Below are positions 21,886-33,605 of a stretch of DNA of 64,000 nt, one piece after another. The notes beneath the pieces were generated by a model. The model was not told the DNA's origin, did not search any database, and worked only from the letters and a program-made list of their open reading frames with translations. The position numbers and the translations under genes were made by a program. The DNA comes from Sitta carolinensis (lineage: Eukaryota > Chordata > Aves > Passeriformes > Sittidae). Within the stretch, counting starts at the first letter, position 1. Every line of letters begins with the position of its first letter. The stretch is taken from NCBI GenBank assembly GCA_032173965.1, contig JAVUNC010000006.1, forward strand, positions 18,636,028 to 18,700,027, in the 5' to 3' direction.

Positions 21886-22865
21886 CCTCCAAAACTCCCA
21901 CGGCCTCTAAACAAATCACAAACTCACACAGCAAAGGTTTGCAGAACTTCTCTGCCCCATTTAACCCCCCAGGTTTGATTTCCCAGAGCCCAAATCACAG
22001 CTCTGCCGCTCGCTGCACAATTCCCCCTGCTCTGCCTTCAGCTTTGTCGTGGAGAAATATGAGCTGTGAGGAAAATAGGGCACTGCTAACATCAAACAGC
22101 TCTTTGAGGGAGCACAGGGATTCTGGTTTGTCAGCAAAATCCTTGACAGCAAACCCAAAGCTGTCAGAATCACGTGCTGCTCCGTGACTATCCCAGATTA
22201 ATTCACCTACTGAATTTATTACGGCAAGATAATTAAAGGAAATTATCATGACAAGATAATTAAGGGGAAAAGCATTGCGTGTACTATCAGAGAAGCCTCA
22301 GGACACACTTTTGCTAATTTATATCTTGATCTGTGTTCTAGCCTACATTATCTGTCAGATATTACAGTCCACACAAGGGTACTTTGGGAATTATGGAGTT
22401 AAGGAAAACTCCCTGCTCCGGCACAAAGCACACCTCCTGTAAATAAAGGAACATTACCAGACATCCCTGCAGCACTGATGGATTATTTATAGCTGCTTTA
22501 ACAAGCCACTGGATAAATATCTCTAAGTGGCTCTTTCTGAGTGGGAGATACCACATCAAATGTGTAGTGAAGGCTTTGGGGGGTTTCGTGGTGGATTTCA
22601 AAGGACAAGGCATTCCGAAGCTCAGGATTTTGCCGCCAAACCTCGGATTTTAATTTTGCTCCTGCTCTGAGATGCTCAGTGCAGCAGCAGGGGTTCCAGG
22701 GGGGCTGCTGAGATCCTGATCCGGGGGGCCACAGCAAACTCCCTCGGAGCCAGCTCTGCTGCTGAGAGGCTCCCAGGGCACGGCTGGCTTTCCAGCCCTG
22801 TCCCTGCAGGCGGGGGCACAGCAGGGGCTGCCGGGCTCTGCTCTGCACCCAGCAGGAGGAAACGG
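21493..22865. other. Unique sequence; poly(A) and a conserved-element-like patch
   Basis: 21848-21884 is poly(A). 22160-22380 has ATTAATTCACCTACTGAATT, AAGATAATTAAAGGAAATTA and ATTTATATCTTGATC, which is AT-rich, non-repetitive and low in CpG. Confidence 0.45.
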
Positions 22866-23085
22866 CCTCAGGAGGGGCCAGGGGAGGTGCAGATTGAATA
22901 TTGGGAAAATCCCACCGTGGAAAGGTTGCCCAGGGGGAGTGGACAGGGGTTTGAATCCCTGCAGGGGTTTAGAGCCATGGGGATGTGGCACTCAGGGATG
23001 AGGCAGGGTGGCCCTGGCAGTGCTGGGGGACAGCTGGACTCAATCTTACAGATTTTTCCAGCATAAATAATTCCATGGTTACACC
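22866..23085 (+). mobile_element. CR1 3' fragment
   Basis: GCAGATTGAATATTGGGAAA, AAGGTTGCCCAGGGGGAGTG, TGGGGATGTGGCACTCAGGG and GACAGCTGGACTCAATCTTA follow the forward CR1 order of the 'dominant' 3' UTR type. Confidence 0.82.
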
Positions 23086-23340
23086 CTTAAACCAATCCTG
23101 TGTCCAGCAGGCACCTGGGGAGCAGGAAAAGCTTCTGGATGTGGCCCAGCCCAGGGAAACCAAGCTCAGAGGGGCCCAACAGAGCTTGGGACTCAGACAG
23201 AAAAGAAAATCGGCTCTAACACCTTGTGCAAAAAAATCTGATTTCTTCCTTCTCATTTTTGCTGAGGGTTTTTTGTTTGGGAATTTTCATCTCTCTGCAC
23301 AGACCAGCAGGCATGCTGCACTGGCCTCAGCAAGAGGTTT
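23086..23340. other. Unique sequence
   Basis: Nothing recognised between two CR1 fragments. Confidence 0.5.
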
Positions 23341-23415
23341 TTAGAATCATGGAATGGTTTGGGTTGGAAGGGACCTTAAAGCTCATTCCCACTAGCCCAG
23401 ATGTTCCTCTCACAC
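23341..23415 (-). mobile_element. CR1 3' terminus fragment
   Basis: AGAATCATGGAATGGTTTGG and TTGGAAGGGACCTTAAAGCT are a near-consensus reversed CR1 end. Confidence 0.9.
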
Positions 23416-24862
23416 CTGTAACCATCAGAGCCAGCTCTGGGTGCAGGAAGAGCTGGCTCACACATTATCCTGCCTGGGAGAGGCTCTCGGGGTCAGTGGG
23501 AGCAGGAAATGGCAGAAGTCTGTAAAATCCAGGAGCGGCTGATTCCTGTGAAACCTGTCAGCCATGAGTGTGGAAATGCTGAAGGTGCCGGCTGAACTTC
23601 ACTGCAAACACAAACCACAGCCCCCAGAGCTGCTGCTGGGGCGTTTGTGTGTGTGTTTGGGTTGTTTTAAGGCTTAAATTACTCTCCCTAGAGCACCACA
23701 GCTGCCTCTCACATCGGCTGCTCTGCCCCTCTGGCCACAGAGCAGGTTAAACACAACGAGGCAGGTGAGCCGAGGAGCAGAAGGATTAAAGAGATCGAGT
23801 TTAAGAGTGATAGAATGACTCTGTCTTAATGTCCACGGGAAAGGGAAAACCACTGCTGCAGAGGAGCTGAACCTGGGCAAGCCTCCATCCAGAATGGATG
23901 AACACAGCTGAGACAGAGCCAGGCAAAAGGGGATTTTCCAGTTGCAGCACTGACAGATGCTCAGAGCAGAGCCAGTGGGAGCTGCCACGAGGCCCAGCCT
24001 GAAGGATAATGAGTGCAGGCTGCACAGGGTTCTGCATTTCACTGCTGAAAAGGGAGCCTGGCAGGGGAAAGTTACCTGGAGACGGCAGCGATGATGCCAC
24101 AGCCATACCTCGGCAAGGGAGTGAAAGAGAGCAGAAGTAATAATCATTAACAGTCACTTGAGCGTTTTATCCTCATGGTCTTCATGTCTCTCCTTTGTTT
24201 TTAGAAACCCTGTTTTCTCCTCTGCCTAAAACCAGGGATGGTTCCAAGGCTCCCATGACAAGTGAGCTGTAGTTTGATCCAAGCCAGGGTGAATTAAAAC
24301 AAGGATTACAAAGTCCTGACTGAGATCATCAAGCCCCAGATCTCCCAGCACTGAGGGGCTGGGAGAGGTCTCCCCTCCCTTCCCAAGCTCTGCAGATCTG
24401 GAAATATAAAAAAAAAAAAAAAAAACAAAAAACAAACCAAAACCAGGGGAAGCATCACAGCAACCCTGCCCAGCAGAGGTGCAGGTGCAAACCCCCAGCA
24501 GCTCCTGGGCTGATTTCCACAGCCCTGTCAAGTTCTGAGTTAGCTGACCTTTCCAGTGAAGTCCCTGCAGACTCAGCTCCCATCTCCTACTGCTCCTAAC
24601 AGAGACATTTCCTCATTGAACCCCCCCCAAACAGTCTGGGTCCTCCAAAGCAGCTGGACACCTCAGACTGATCTGGGGGAGTTCCCTCTCTGCTGACTTG
24701 TTCCAGGAACCAGGAACCAGCAGCTCTGGGGAATGCAGGGAGGAAATGAGAGGGTTTGGTTGTTCTGTGGCTCTGCAGGATCAACCTAGCCATGTACAAA
24801 CCCCTCTTGCAGCCTCGGGGCAGAGCTGTGAGCTCCCCTGGCAGAGCTGCACACAGGGAAGG
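23416..24862. other. Unique sequence, no gene seen
   Basis: 24408-24440 is an A-rich tract and 23645-23660 a short GT run. No recognised gene or repeat family. Confidence 0.5.
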
Positions 24863-24985
24863 GAAATTCCAGCCACAGAGAGGTTTGGGGTGGAAGGGAC
24901 CTTACAGCTCCTCTCATTGCCACCCCCTGCACGGGCAGGGACACCAGGCACTCCTCCTCACCCAGGCTGTCCTGGGGGAAGCCCT
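24863..24985 (-). mobile_element. CR1 3' fragment
   Basis: GAGGTTTGGGGTGGAAGGGA, CTTACAGCTCCTCTC and GCACGGGCAGGGACACC are reversed CR1 blocks. Confidence 0.8.
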
Positions 24986-25659
24986 CAGCCCCACATTTAG
25001 CAGCGTTTAGAGCTCCCCCAGGTCAATCCTGCAGCCTGAGATCTGGTCCTGGGAGAGGAGCTCAGCACCAATGGCAGAGCCCGACTGCCAGCCAGCCTGA
25101 GGCAGCGTTTGCAGCTGGGGACAGCGTGGGGCTGGCCCTGTGTCACAGCCACCAACCTCCCGAGATTCCACTCCTAGGCTGAGCCTGGATGGCCTGGCTC
25201 ATATCACATATCAATCCCACCTATGGAAAGCAGCCCACATGTAATTTTTATAAAGCAATTAAACCAGGATTCCCATTTATTAAACTGGATTGAGAAGCAT
25301 TTTTACAAGCTCTGCTAATGGACCTTAAGCACCTTTAATTACAGCCTGGGCAGCGTTGATTTCCCTGCTCCAGGCTCTCCAAGTGAGCTGAGCTCCTCTG
25401 AGCAGCACCGGGGCCTTTCCCTCTCCTGCCCGGGGTTCCCCTGGCCTGTTCCAGCTCCACTGACAGCTCCGAGCCGTGGGGGCCGCGGGTCCCACCTGGA
25501 TCCACAGCCCAGAGCCTCCCTCGGGAACCTGGCAGAGCCGCAGCCCCCAGCAGCCCCCACCTCAGCACCTTCCCACGGACCACGGCGACTGCTGCCTCAG
25601 GAATCACACAGCCCCGGGCAAGGCTCGAAAGCAGCATTTCCTGAGCTCTGACAGCCTCA
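24986..25659. other. Unique sequence, no gene seen
   Basis: The 25430-25620 stretch is GC-rich. An antisense open frame crosses it only because it extends out of the neighbouring array. Confidence 0.5.
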
Positions 25660-28487
25660 GATGGCACCGAGTGCCCAGCACAGCCCAGCACACACCCTGA
25701 GCTGGCACACGGTGCCCAGCAGAGCCAAGCACACACCCTGAGCTGGCACAGAGTGCCCAGCACACGCCCTGAGCTGGCACACAGTGCCCAGCACAGCCCA
25801 GCACACACCCTGAGCTGGCACAGAGTGTCCAGCACAGCCCAGCACACACCCTGAGCTGGCACAGAGTGTCCAGCACAGCCCAGCACACACCCTGAGCTGG
25901 CACACAGTGCCCAGCACACACCCTGAGCTGGCACACAGTGCCCAGCACACGCCCTGAGCTGGCACACAGTGCCCAGCACAGCCCAGCACACACCCTGAGC
26001 TGGCACACAGTGCCCAGCACACACCCTGAGCTGGCACACAGTGCCCAGCACACGCCCTGAGCTGGCACACAGTGCCCAGCACAGCCCAGCACACACCCTG
26101 AGCTGGCACACGGTGCCCAGCAGAGCCCAGCACACCCTGAGCTGGCACACAGTGCCCAGCACACACCCTGAGCTGGCACACAGTGCCCAGCACACACCCT
26201 GAGCTGGCACACGGTGCCCAGCACAGCCCAGCACACGCCCTGAGCTGGCACACGGTGCCCAGCACAGCCCAGCACACGCCCTGAGCTGGCACACGGTGCC
26301 CAGCACAGCCCAGCACACGCCCTGAGCTGGCACACAGTGCCCAGCACAGCCCAGCACACGCCCTGAGCTGGCACACAGTGCCCAGCACAGCCCAGCACAC
26401 ACCCTGAGCTGGCACACGGTGCCCAGCAGAGCCCAGCACACCCTGAGCTGGCACACAGTGCCCAGCACACACCCTGAGCTGGCACACAGTGCCCAGCACA
26501 CACCCTGAGCTGGCACACGGTGCCCAGCACAGCCCAGCACACACCCTGAGCTGGCACAGAGTGCCCAGCACACACCCTGAGCTGGCACACAGTGCCCAGC
26601 ACACACCCTGAGCTGGCACAGAGTGCCCAGCACACACCCTGAGCTGGCACAGAGAGCCCAGCACACACCCTGAGCTGGCCCACAGTGCCCAGCACAGCCC
26701 AGCACACACCCTGAGCTGGCACAGAGTGTCCAGCACAGCCCAGCACACACCCTGAGCTGGCACAGAGTGTCCAGCACAGCCCAGCACACACCCTGAGCTG
26801 GCACACAGTGCCCAGCACAGCCCAGCACACACCCTGAGCTGGCACAGAGTGTCCAGAACACCCTGAGCTGGCACAGAGAGCCCAGCACACACCCTGAGCT
26901 GGCACACGGTGCCCAGCACAGCCCAGCACAGAACCTGAGCTGGCACAGAGTGTCCAGCACAGCCCAGCACACACCCTGAGCTGGCACAGAGTGCCCAGCA
27001 CAGCCCAGCACACACCCTGAGCTGGCACAGAGTGCCCAGCACAGCCCAGCACACACCCTGAGCTGGCACAGAGTGCCCAGCACAGCCCAGCACACACCCT
27101 GAGCTGGCACAGAGTGCCCAGCACAGCCCAGCACACACGCTGAGCTGGCACAAGGGGCCCAGCACAGCCCAGCACACACCCTGAGCTGGCACAGAGTGCC
27201 CAGCACAGCCCAGCACACACGCTGAGCTGGCACACGGTGCCCAGCAGAGCCCAGCACACCCTGAGCTGGCACAGAGTGCCCAGCACAGCCCAGCACACAC
27301 CCTGAGCTGGCACACAGTGCCCAGCACACACCCTGAGCTGGCACACAGTGCCCAGCACAGCCCAGCACACACCCTGAGCTGGCACACAGTGCCCAGCACA
27401 CGCCCTGAGCTGGCACACAGTGCCTAGCACAGCCCAGCACACACCCTGAGCTGGCACAGAGTGCCCAGCAGAGCCCAGCACACCCTGAGCTGGCACACAG
27501 TGCCCAGCACACACCCTGAGCTGGCACACAGTGCCCAGCACACACCCTGAGCTGGCACACAGTGCCCAGCACACACCCTGAGCTGGCACAGAGAGCCCAG
27601 CACACACCCTGAGCTGGCCCACAGTGCCCAGCACAGCCCAGCACACACCCTGAGCTGGCCCACAGTGCCCAGCACAGCCCAGCACACACCCTGAGCTGGC
27701 ACAGAGTGTCCAGCACAGCCCAGCACACACCCTGAGCTGGCACAGAGTGTCCAGCACAGCCCAGCACACACCTGAGCTGGCACACAGTGCCCAGCACAGC
27801 CCAGCACACACCCTGAGCTGGCACAGAGTGTCCAGAACACCCTGAGCTGGCACAGAGAGCCAGCACACACGCTGAGCTGGCACACGGTGCCCAGCACAGC
27901 CCAGCACACACCTGAGCTGGCACAGAGTGTCCAGCAGAGCCCAGCACACACGCTGAGCTGGCACACAGTGCCCAGCACAGCCCAGCACACACCCTGAGCT
28001 GGCACAGAGTGCCCAGCAGAGCCCAGCACACACCCTGAGCTGGCACAGAGTGCCAGCACAGCCAGCACACACCCTGAGCTGGCACAGAGTGCCCAGCACA
28101 GCCCAGCACACACCCTGAGCTGGCACAGAGTGCCCAGCACAGCCCAGCACACACCTGAGCTGGCACAGAGTGCCCAGCACAGCCCAGCACACACGCTGAG
28201 CTGGCACAAGGGGCCCAGCACAGCCCAGCACACACCCTGAGCTGGCACAGAGTGCCCAGCACAGCCCAGCACACACGCTGAGCTGGCACACGGTGCCCAG
28301 CAGAGCCCAGCACACCCTGAGCTGGCACAGAGTGCCCAGCACAGCCCAGCACACACCCTGAGCTGGCACACGGTGCCCAGCAGAGCCCAGCACACCCTGA
28401 GCTGGCACACAGTGCCCAGCACAGCCCAGCACACACCCTGAGCTGGCACACGGTGCCCAGCAGAGCCCAGCACACCCTGAGCCCCTC
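25660..28487. repeat. Large 2.8 kb satellite-like array of 31/41-bp units
   Basis: The basic unit is 31 bp (CCCAGCACACACCCTGAGCT plus GGCACACAGTG). A longer 41-bp form carries an extra CCCAGCACAG. Rare markers show block duplication: GGCACAAGGGGCCC near 27147 and 28203 (about 1056 bp apart), GTCCAGAACACCCTG at 26851 and 27830 (979 bp apart), and a local 306-bp repeat (26111 and 26417). Because neither unit length is divisible by three and no frame of the unit holds an antisense stop, minus-strand frames stay open for up to 1072 codons. This is not evidence of a protein. Confidence 0.97.
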
Positions 28488-29326
28488 GCTTGGCTCAAAC
28501 GCGCTCAGCCGCTGCCGCAGCCCCCGGCACACGGGGCAGGGCTGCAGCAGCACATCCCGTGCTCGGGCTCAGCCTGCCTGCCCCAGGGCTGCAGGAAGGG
28601 CTGGATAAACACCCAGCCCTGCAGGGAGACGCTCCGTGAGCCCGGGGGGGCTGCTGGAGGCGGTGCTGCCGGCGGAGCAGAGCTGGCACCTCGGGGCAGG
28701 CTGGGCTGAGGCGGGCACCGAGATCTCCAACTCCAGAGCCCGAGCTGATGCCAGGAGCCTGCCAGTACTTCCCGCAGAAAATTTACGTGGCTTTGAGAAG
28801 CAGGCAGCCCGTTGAGAGAAGGCAATTCCTGCTGCTCTTATGCCAGCTCCAGCCAAGCCGTGTCCAGAGCCTCCCCAGCCTGGGCTGTGCTAAACCAGCA
28901 GGAGCTCAGTGTCCAATTTCTCACCTCCTGAGCACTGTTTCCATAGGAGCTCAGCAATAAAGCCAACACCTTCTCAATCACTCGCAATAAACAGTTTGCA
29001 CTGGATAACTCTGCTGTTTCTCAGAGCAGGGAGATGCTGGAACCATCAGCCCCCGGCTGGAGCAATTAGCTCCAGCCCAACAAAGTTCACCAGTGCCCCT
29101 CTCCACAGGGATTTGGAAGTGCTGATTTCACTAAATAACAACTGAATAGCCCAGAGACAAAAAAAAAAGCGGGAGATGCCAGAGGCTCCTCTTTAAAGGG
29201 GAACGGTTCCCAGGGCAGGAATGGGAGAGCTCCTGCCAGGATGCCTCCAGGAAAAACTCACTGGGCAGGGCTTGGAGCCGCAGGAGTGGGACTGGATGGG
29301 CTTTAAGCCATAGCAGCCTGAGGAAC
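28488..29326. other. Unique sequence, no gene seen
   Basis: GC-rich to 28880, then ordinary. GTGGGACTGGATGGGCTTTA near 29286 weakly resembles a CR1 end. Confidence 0.45.
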
Positions 29327-29332
29327 CAGGGC

Positions 29333-30212
29333 TGTTATAAATACACACTGGATTATTGGCTTTTCACAAACATTAAAATGAATGCTGTGGGTATAATGGT
29401 GGAAAACTTTGCTCTACGAATATGGTTTCATTTCTGCTATTAACTAAGCTTAGAAATAGTAGTGTGATAAATATATATTTTTCTTGGGCTCTAGCACGTG
29501 AAAAGCTGTTGTTCATGTGACTGACTCAGAGAATGGTAAAGGATAACCAGGAAATGCTTCACCTTCTTGGATTATCCCACTGGGTGAAGAGGATGGTGAT
29601 GGACACCAGAGGCCCAGGGAAGGAATTTCTTGATCATCCACTCTCAGAGAGTGCGGACAGGATGGAGCCACAGGGAGAAATAAAAAATGTTGATGTCCAG
29701 GATGGGATGGGGACAGGCTGGGGGGACCAGGAAATCCTTCTGACTGTCCTGGGAAGATTGATAAGTCACAAGAATTTAGATAGAATGATAATTAGTATGT
29801 CACAGGGTGAAAAAGTAGAATTTGTGGATTTTAGATGAGAGATCAGGGGGCAAAGCTGGAGGCAATGGGGTGTGTCCCTGGGCTTCCTCTTCATCCTCTT
29901 GTTCTCCATCTTCTGTGGTGGTGTGGCACATTTGGATTGGTTTGGAACAAAAGGACACTGTACAACAGAGTGGCTAGATCTTGGAGAATTGTTATAAATA
30001 AATACATGTAATTTTCAGTATAAAAGAGAGTGCCCTGCCAAGGGCAGGCAGATGAAGGGGGCAGACGAAGCTGACCAAGGGCAGACAGAGCAAAGAGGAG
30101 AGCACTGGGCTGCAGAGAAGCTGTGGCAGCCAGGGAACGAATATGAGAGAAGCAAAGAATAAACAAATTCCTGAACAGGAGAAAACAGACGAGTTGAGCT
30201 CTTCTTCAGACA
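29333..30212 (+). mobile_element. Solo LTR, 880 bp, with 6-bp target duplication
   Basis: Begins TGTTATAAATACACACTGG and ends TTCTTCAGACA. It is flanked by CAGGGC on both sides (29327-29332 and 30213-30218), the signature of retroviral integration. The start is anchored independently by homology to the LTR at 51306-51905. A TATA box (AGTATAAAAGAG) lies near 30018 and AATAAA near 30158, giving a plausible U3-R-U5 layout on the + strand. The first 400 bp is about 97% identical by eye to the 51.5 kb LTR where compared, but the remainder is unrelated, so this is a mosaic or a different subfamily. No internal retroviral sequence adjoins. Confidence 0.85.
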
Positions 30213-30218
30213 CAGGGC

Positions 30219-30479
30219 TGGGGGAAAACAGAAACCTTCACAGAGACAGAGACAAGGTAAGTTAGGTGAAAGCCAAGCTCTCAGAGCTCTCAGAAACACC
30301 AGAAAGGCCCAGACAAGAAAAACAAAGAAACAACAAAAACGGGAAAGAAAATATATTTTTATATTTTTATATTTTCATAAACCTACCAGAGCCCAAACTC
30401 TGCAGCCCAGCAGGGACAGGCACAGGAGCAGCTGGAGACCCAGCACAGCCAGCCTGTGTCACTTGGAGATTCAGAGCCT
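30219..30479. other. Unique sequence after the solo LTR
   Basis: Contains a short T/A tract at 30350-30380. Nothing recognised. Confidence 0.5.
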
Positions 30480-30735
30480 TCTGATTTATTTTCAGAATTG
30501 TAATGTAATTTCCCATAAATTGTAAAACAAACACTGTATTTACATTCCTTTGTAAAAAATATCACTTGAGAAACTCCTCACTTGACCAGTGGGATTGGAG
30601 TAGTAACTTCTCTATCCAACCCCTGGTCACTGTCCAGACATCTATAAATACGAAATCAACAATAAACTTATTCTCTTTCGTACTTTAAACACCTGTGTGT
30701 GTGCCGTGTGTTCCCTCTATATCCCACAACAACAA
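30480..30735 (+). mobile_element. LTR-like element, copy A of a diverged direct pair
   Basis: Shares with 30835-31115 the ordered motifs CTGATTT, CCTTTGTAAAA, GATCACTGTCCAGA/TGGTCACTGTCCAGA and CAACAATAAACT, ending in a GT-rich tail (CCTGTGTGTGTGCCG). AATAAA plus a GT-rich downstream element is a polyadenylation arrangement typical of LTR R/U5. Ends and target duplication not found. Confidence 0.55.
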
Positions 30736-30834
30736 GATGTGTCACCAGCCCGCAGAAACCCTCCCAAAACTGAGCTGGAGCAGGGCAGGGGCAGCGAGGC
30801 CAGCCCAGCCAGGGAGGGGTGTTCTCCCTGAAAA

Positions 30835-31115
30835 TCAGCCTGCTGATTTGTTTGGGTATAGAGGAGTCAGTTCTCATGAATTGTGAGATAAACAAGGATC
30901 ATGTTTGCATTGCTTTGTAAAAGATCTCACCTGATGGACTGCTCAAGTGAGCAGTGGGGATGGAGAGGTGGGAACTGCTCTGTGCAATCTCTGATCACTG
31001 TCCAGAAACTGAGAGATACGAGGTCAACAATAAACTAAGATTTTTCTTCCTTTCTTCTTCTCTCCCTGAACCCCTGTTGTGTGTGTTACTGTGTGTTTCT
31101 GTGTCACAGGAACAG
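30835..31115 (+). mobile_element. LTR-like element, copy B of a diverged direct pair
   Basis: Same motif order as copy A, about 355 bp downstream: CTTTGTAAAAGATCTCACCT, GATCACTGTCCAGAAACTGA, CAACAATAAACTAAG and a TGTGTGTTACTGTGTGTTTC tail. Too different from copy A to be the two LTRs of one recent provirus. Confidence 0.55.
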
Positions 31116-31239
31116 ACGGCATTGGCCACTGACTCCTCCACAGAGCCCAGAAGGGTTTTCAGAGGAGCCAGGCCAGTGGCTGCTGCTTCCCAGAACCACA
31201 ACCCCCTCTGGAATGTTTCTGGCGGCGTTCAGAATCACA

Positions 31240-31514
31240 TCATCACAGGATGATTATATGCTTTTATTGAAACCTGCAGGATCCGGGGCTACATTTACCC
31301 AGCTCTTGGTTCTTTCCAGCTGCCTGCAGCGTACACATTTACTCCATTTCAGCCATTACTAGAACTAGAGTTTTGCTTAAGCAATTATTTCTATAACAAC
31401 CATATATATATGTTGCTTCATAACAGACCAGCAACATTCGTACGGTTCTTATCTAAAGATACCATAGAAAATCCCTCCCTAATACCAATTCCCATTATTA
31501 CAAATCTCGTTACA
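31240..31514 (-). mobile_element. Possible minus-strand LTR fragment
   Basis: Read on the minus strand it begins TGTAACGAGATTTG and carries CAATAAAAGCAT near its far end, as an LTR with a poly(A) signal would. I found no target duplication and the distal end is undefined, so this is only a candidate. Confidence 0.35.
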
Positions 31515-33249
31515 CCGCCCTGAATTCCAGGCATTCTCTGAGCCTGGGTTTCAGCGGCATCTCTAACTCTGTGCTGACATGGATCACACTGTTATTTTAA
31601 CCCTTGCGTTATCTAAACCAGCCCCTCCCTTCCCTGCTGCTCCTTCTGCTCTCAGCCCGGCTGCTCTCCCGCGGGTTTTATCACCCTGGCTCTGCTCCTG
31701 CAGCCACCCCATCACTCCGGCCCCTCCCCGGAGGGGTTTTGTGTTTTACACCTCAGCAGCTCTCACCTGCAGCCCTGCTCCTGTTCGTGCACACAGCTCA
31801 CAGGCAGGTCGAACTGCTGCTTTTATGGTGTCCCTCTTAAAAACAGGGAAAAACCTGTTACCGGGGCGCTGAAAGGAAAAAACACCTCCGAGAGGAGGTG
31901 TAAAATATTTAGAGGATTTTGTGCACTGCCGGCTCACTTCCCGTGGATTGCCTGGGGAAGACAAACGAGCCAGAGGCAGGAATAACAGGGAATTGAAGGC
32001 ACCGGAGCAAGAAAAAAGTACAACAAAAGAGCAGGCACAAGATAATCCTCAAAGTGCAGGTTTAACCCAGGCTGGAATCCCGGTTTAAATTGCTCCGCGA
32101 GGCCCGGAGATCCCAGGTCCCTGCGCTCCCCCGAGGTCACTCAGACTGGAAGGACAATTCTCCCACCCTCACTCCCACCCTGGGGCTCAGCTGAGCACTG
32201 GCACAGCCCAAGCTGATCGATTCACATCTCTTTTTTAGCCATTTAAATACAAACTAATGTAAATGGGAAGCTTTGAGCAGCCCCGGGCAGAGCTGGAGCA
32301 TCCCTGCCCACCCTGAGCATCCCCCTCCCAGAGCTCCAGGAATTCACTGCCGGGACACAAAAAGAGGATTAAACCTCCTGCGGGGGAATTGCTGCAGCAG
32401 AAAGGAACCCGAGGGGCTTTTCCCCCTTCCCCCAGCACAGTCTGGCCCAAGGACCAGTTTGGGGACTGGGCAGGGGCTGCAGCAGCTCAGCCCCGCCATG
32501 AACACTTCATTTCCAGGCAGGGAGGATAAACCAGAACATCCTGGGAGGTTTGGGGGTCCCTCACCCGCGCTTTGCTGCCCTGGGCATGGAAAAGACACAA
32601 CTACCTAAAAAAAAACCACACAAAAAAAATCCAGCAGCCAATTCTGAATCCCCTTCAGCACCACCCACATGAGCCACCTCAACCCCGAATCCAGGAGGGT
32701 TTAACCCCTTTTCTGTAGCTTCTTTGGAACTCACATCACACCAGATTAACCAGCCGCGCCTCCACCACAGCCAGCAAGAGCAGAGGAACAGAAATAAGAG
32801 CTCAGACTCGCACACTCGTCCTGCTGCCCCTGTGCCCCACTCCCCCCTGCCCCCTTCGAGGGGCACTCTCAGCTCAGCAGGCTCAGCTTAGATCAGGCAG
32901 GACCAGCTGATCCCGCTAGACCGACTGGGACCAATCCCACCAGAATTATTGCGGCCACAGAGCTTTCAAAACTGAAATTAAAGGGGTTGAAATTACATTT
33001 TAAATCACGAGGGGAACTCCCTTCCCAAACCCACCGATTTACACACGTGATCCATCCCATTTCTGCTGACACTTCTGGAATCTGGATGCCCAGCTTTATT
33101 CCAAAAAATAAAGTGTGGCTTTGTCTGCCACACTTGTACCTGGTGTAACCATGAGAGCACAGTGTTTGCCCTAACTTAACACAAACCAAAAATGCTGATT
33201 GGGAATGTGGGAGAGAAAAAAAAAAAACCAGATGATTTGTGTGTTTTGG
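31515..33249. other. Unique sequence, no gene seen
   Basis: 31600-31880 is GC-rich and 32600-32640 is A-rich. No exon, RNA gene or recognised repeat. Confidence 0.5.
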
Positions 33250-33395
33250 TGATGAACATTGCTGAAATCAGCGAGAAAATCCTGATATAAGCAAGGGGAG
33301 GATGAACATTGCTGGAAACAGTGAGAAATCCTGATATAAGCAAGGGGAGGATGAACATTGCTGGAAACAGTGAGATTAAATCCTGATGCAAGGGG
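33250..33395. repeat. Minisatellite, three copies of a 47-50 bp unit
   Basis: GATGAACATTGCTGGAAACA, GTGAGAAATCCTGATATAAG and CAAGGGGAG occur three times, with the last unit degenerate. Confidence 0.93.
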
Positions 33396-33429
33396 GATGG
33401 TTTTAAACTAAAAGTTTGGAAAGTGGAGA

Positions 33430-33605
33430 GGTTTAGCTCAGGTCTTGGGAAGGAATTCTTTCCCTGCTGCTGTTTCCCCTGGATCCCTGGCAGTGTCCAA
33501 GGCCAGGCTGGACATTGGGGCTGGGAGCAGCCTGGGACAGTGGGAGGGGTGGAATTAGCTGGGATTTAAGGTCCCTCCAAACCAAACCACCCCAGGATTT
33601 TCCAA
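33430..33605 (+). mobile_element. CR1 3' fragment
   Basis: TTCCCCTGGATCCCTGGCAG, GGCCAGGCTGGACATTGGGG and GATTTAAGGTCCCTCCAAAC form the forward CR1 end. Confidence 0.85.

Noticed and set aside
25335..28553. 1072-codon and 964-codon minus-strand open frames rich in Cys, Leu, Trp and Gly
   Set aside because: They lie over the 31/41-bp array. All three frames are open and encode the same peptide motifs in rotation, with no domain, no start context and no splice evidence.
29533..29838. 101-codon frame whose first 70 codons recur in the LTR at 51490-51705
   Set aside because: It lies in LTR U3. I count five base differences between copies over about 195 bp and all five change the amino acid, so there is no sign of purifying selection.
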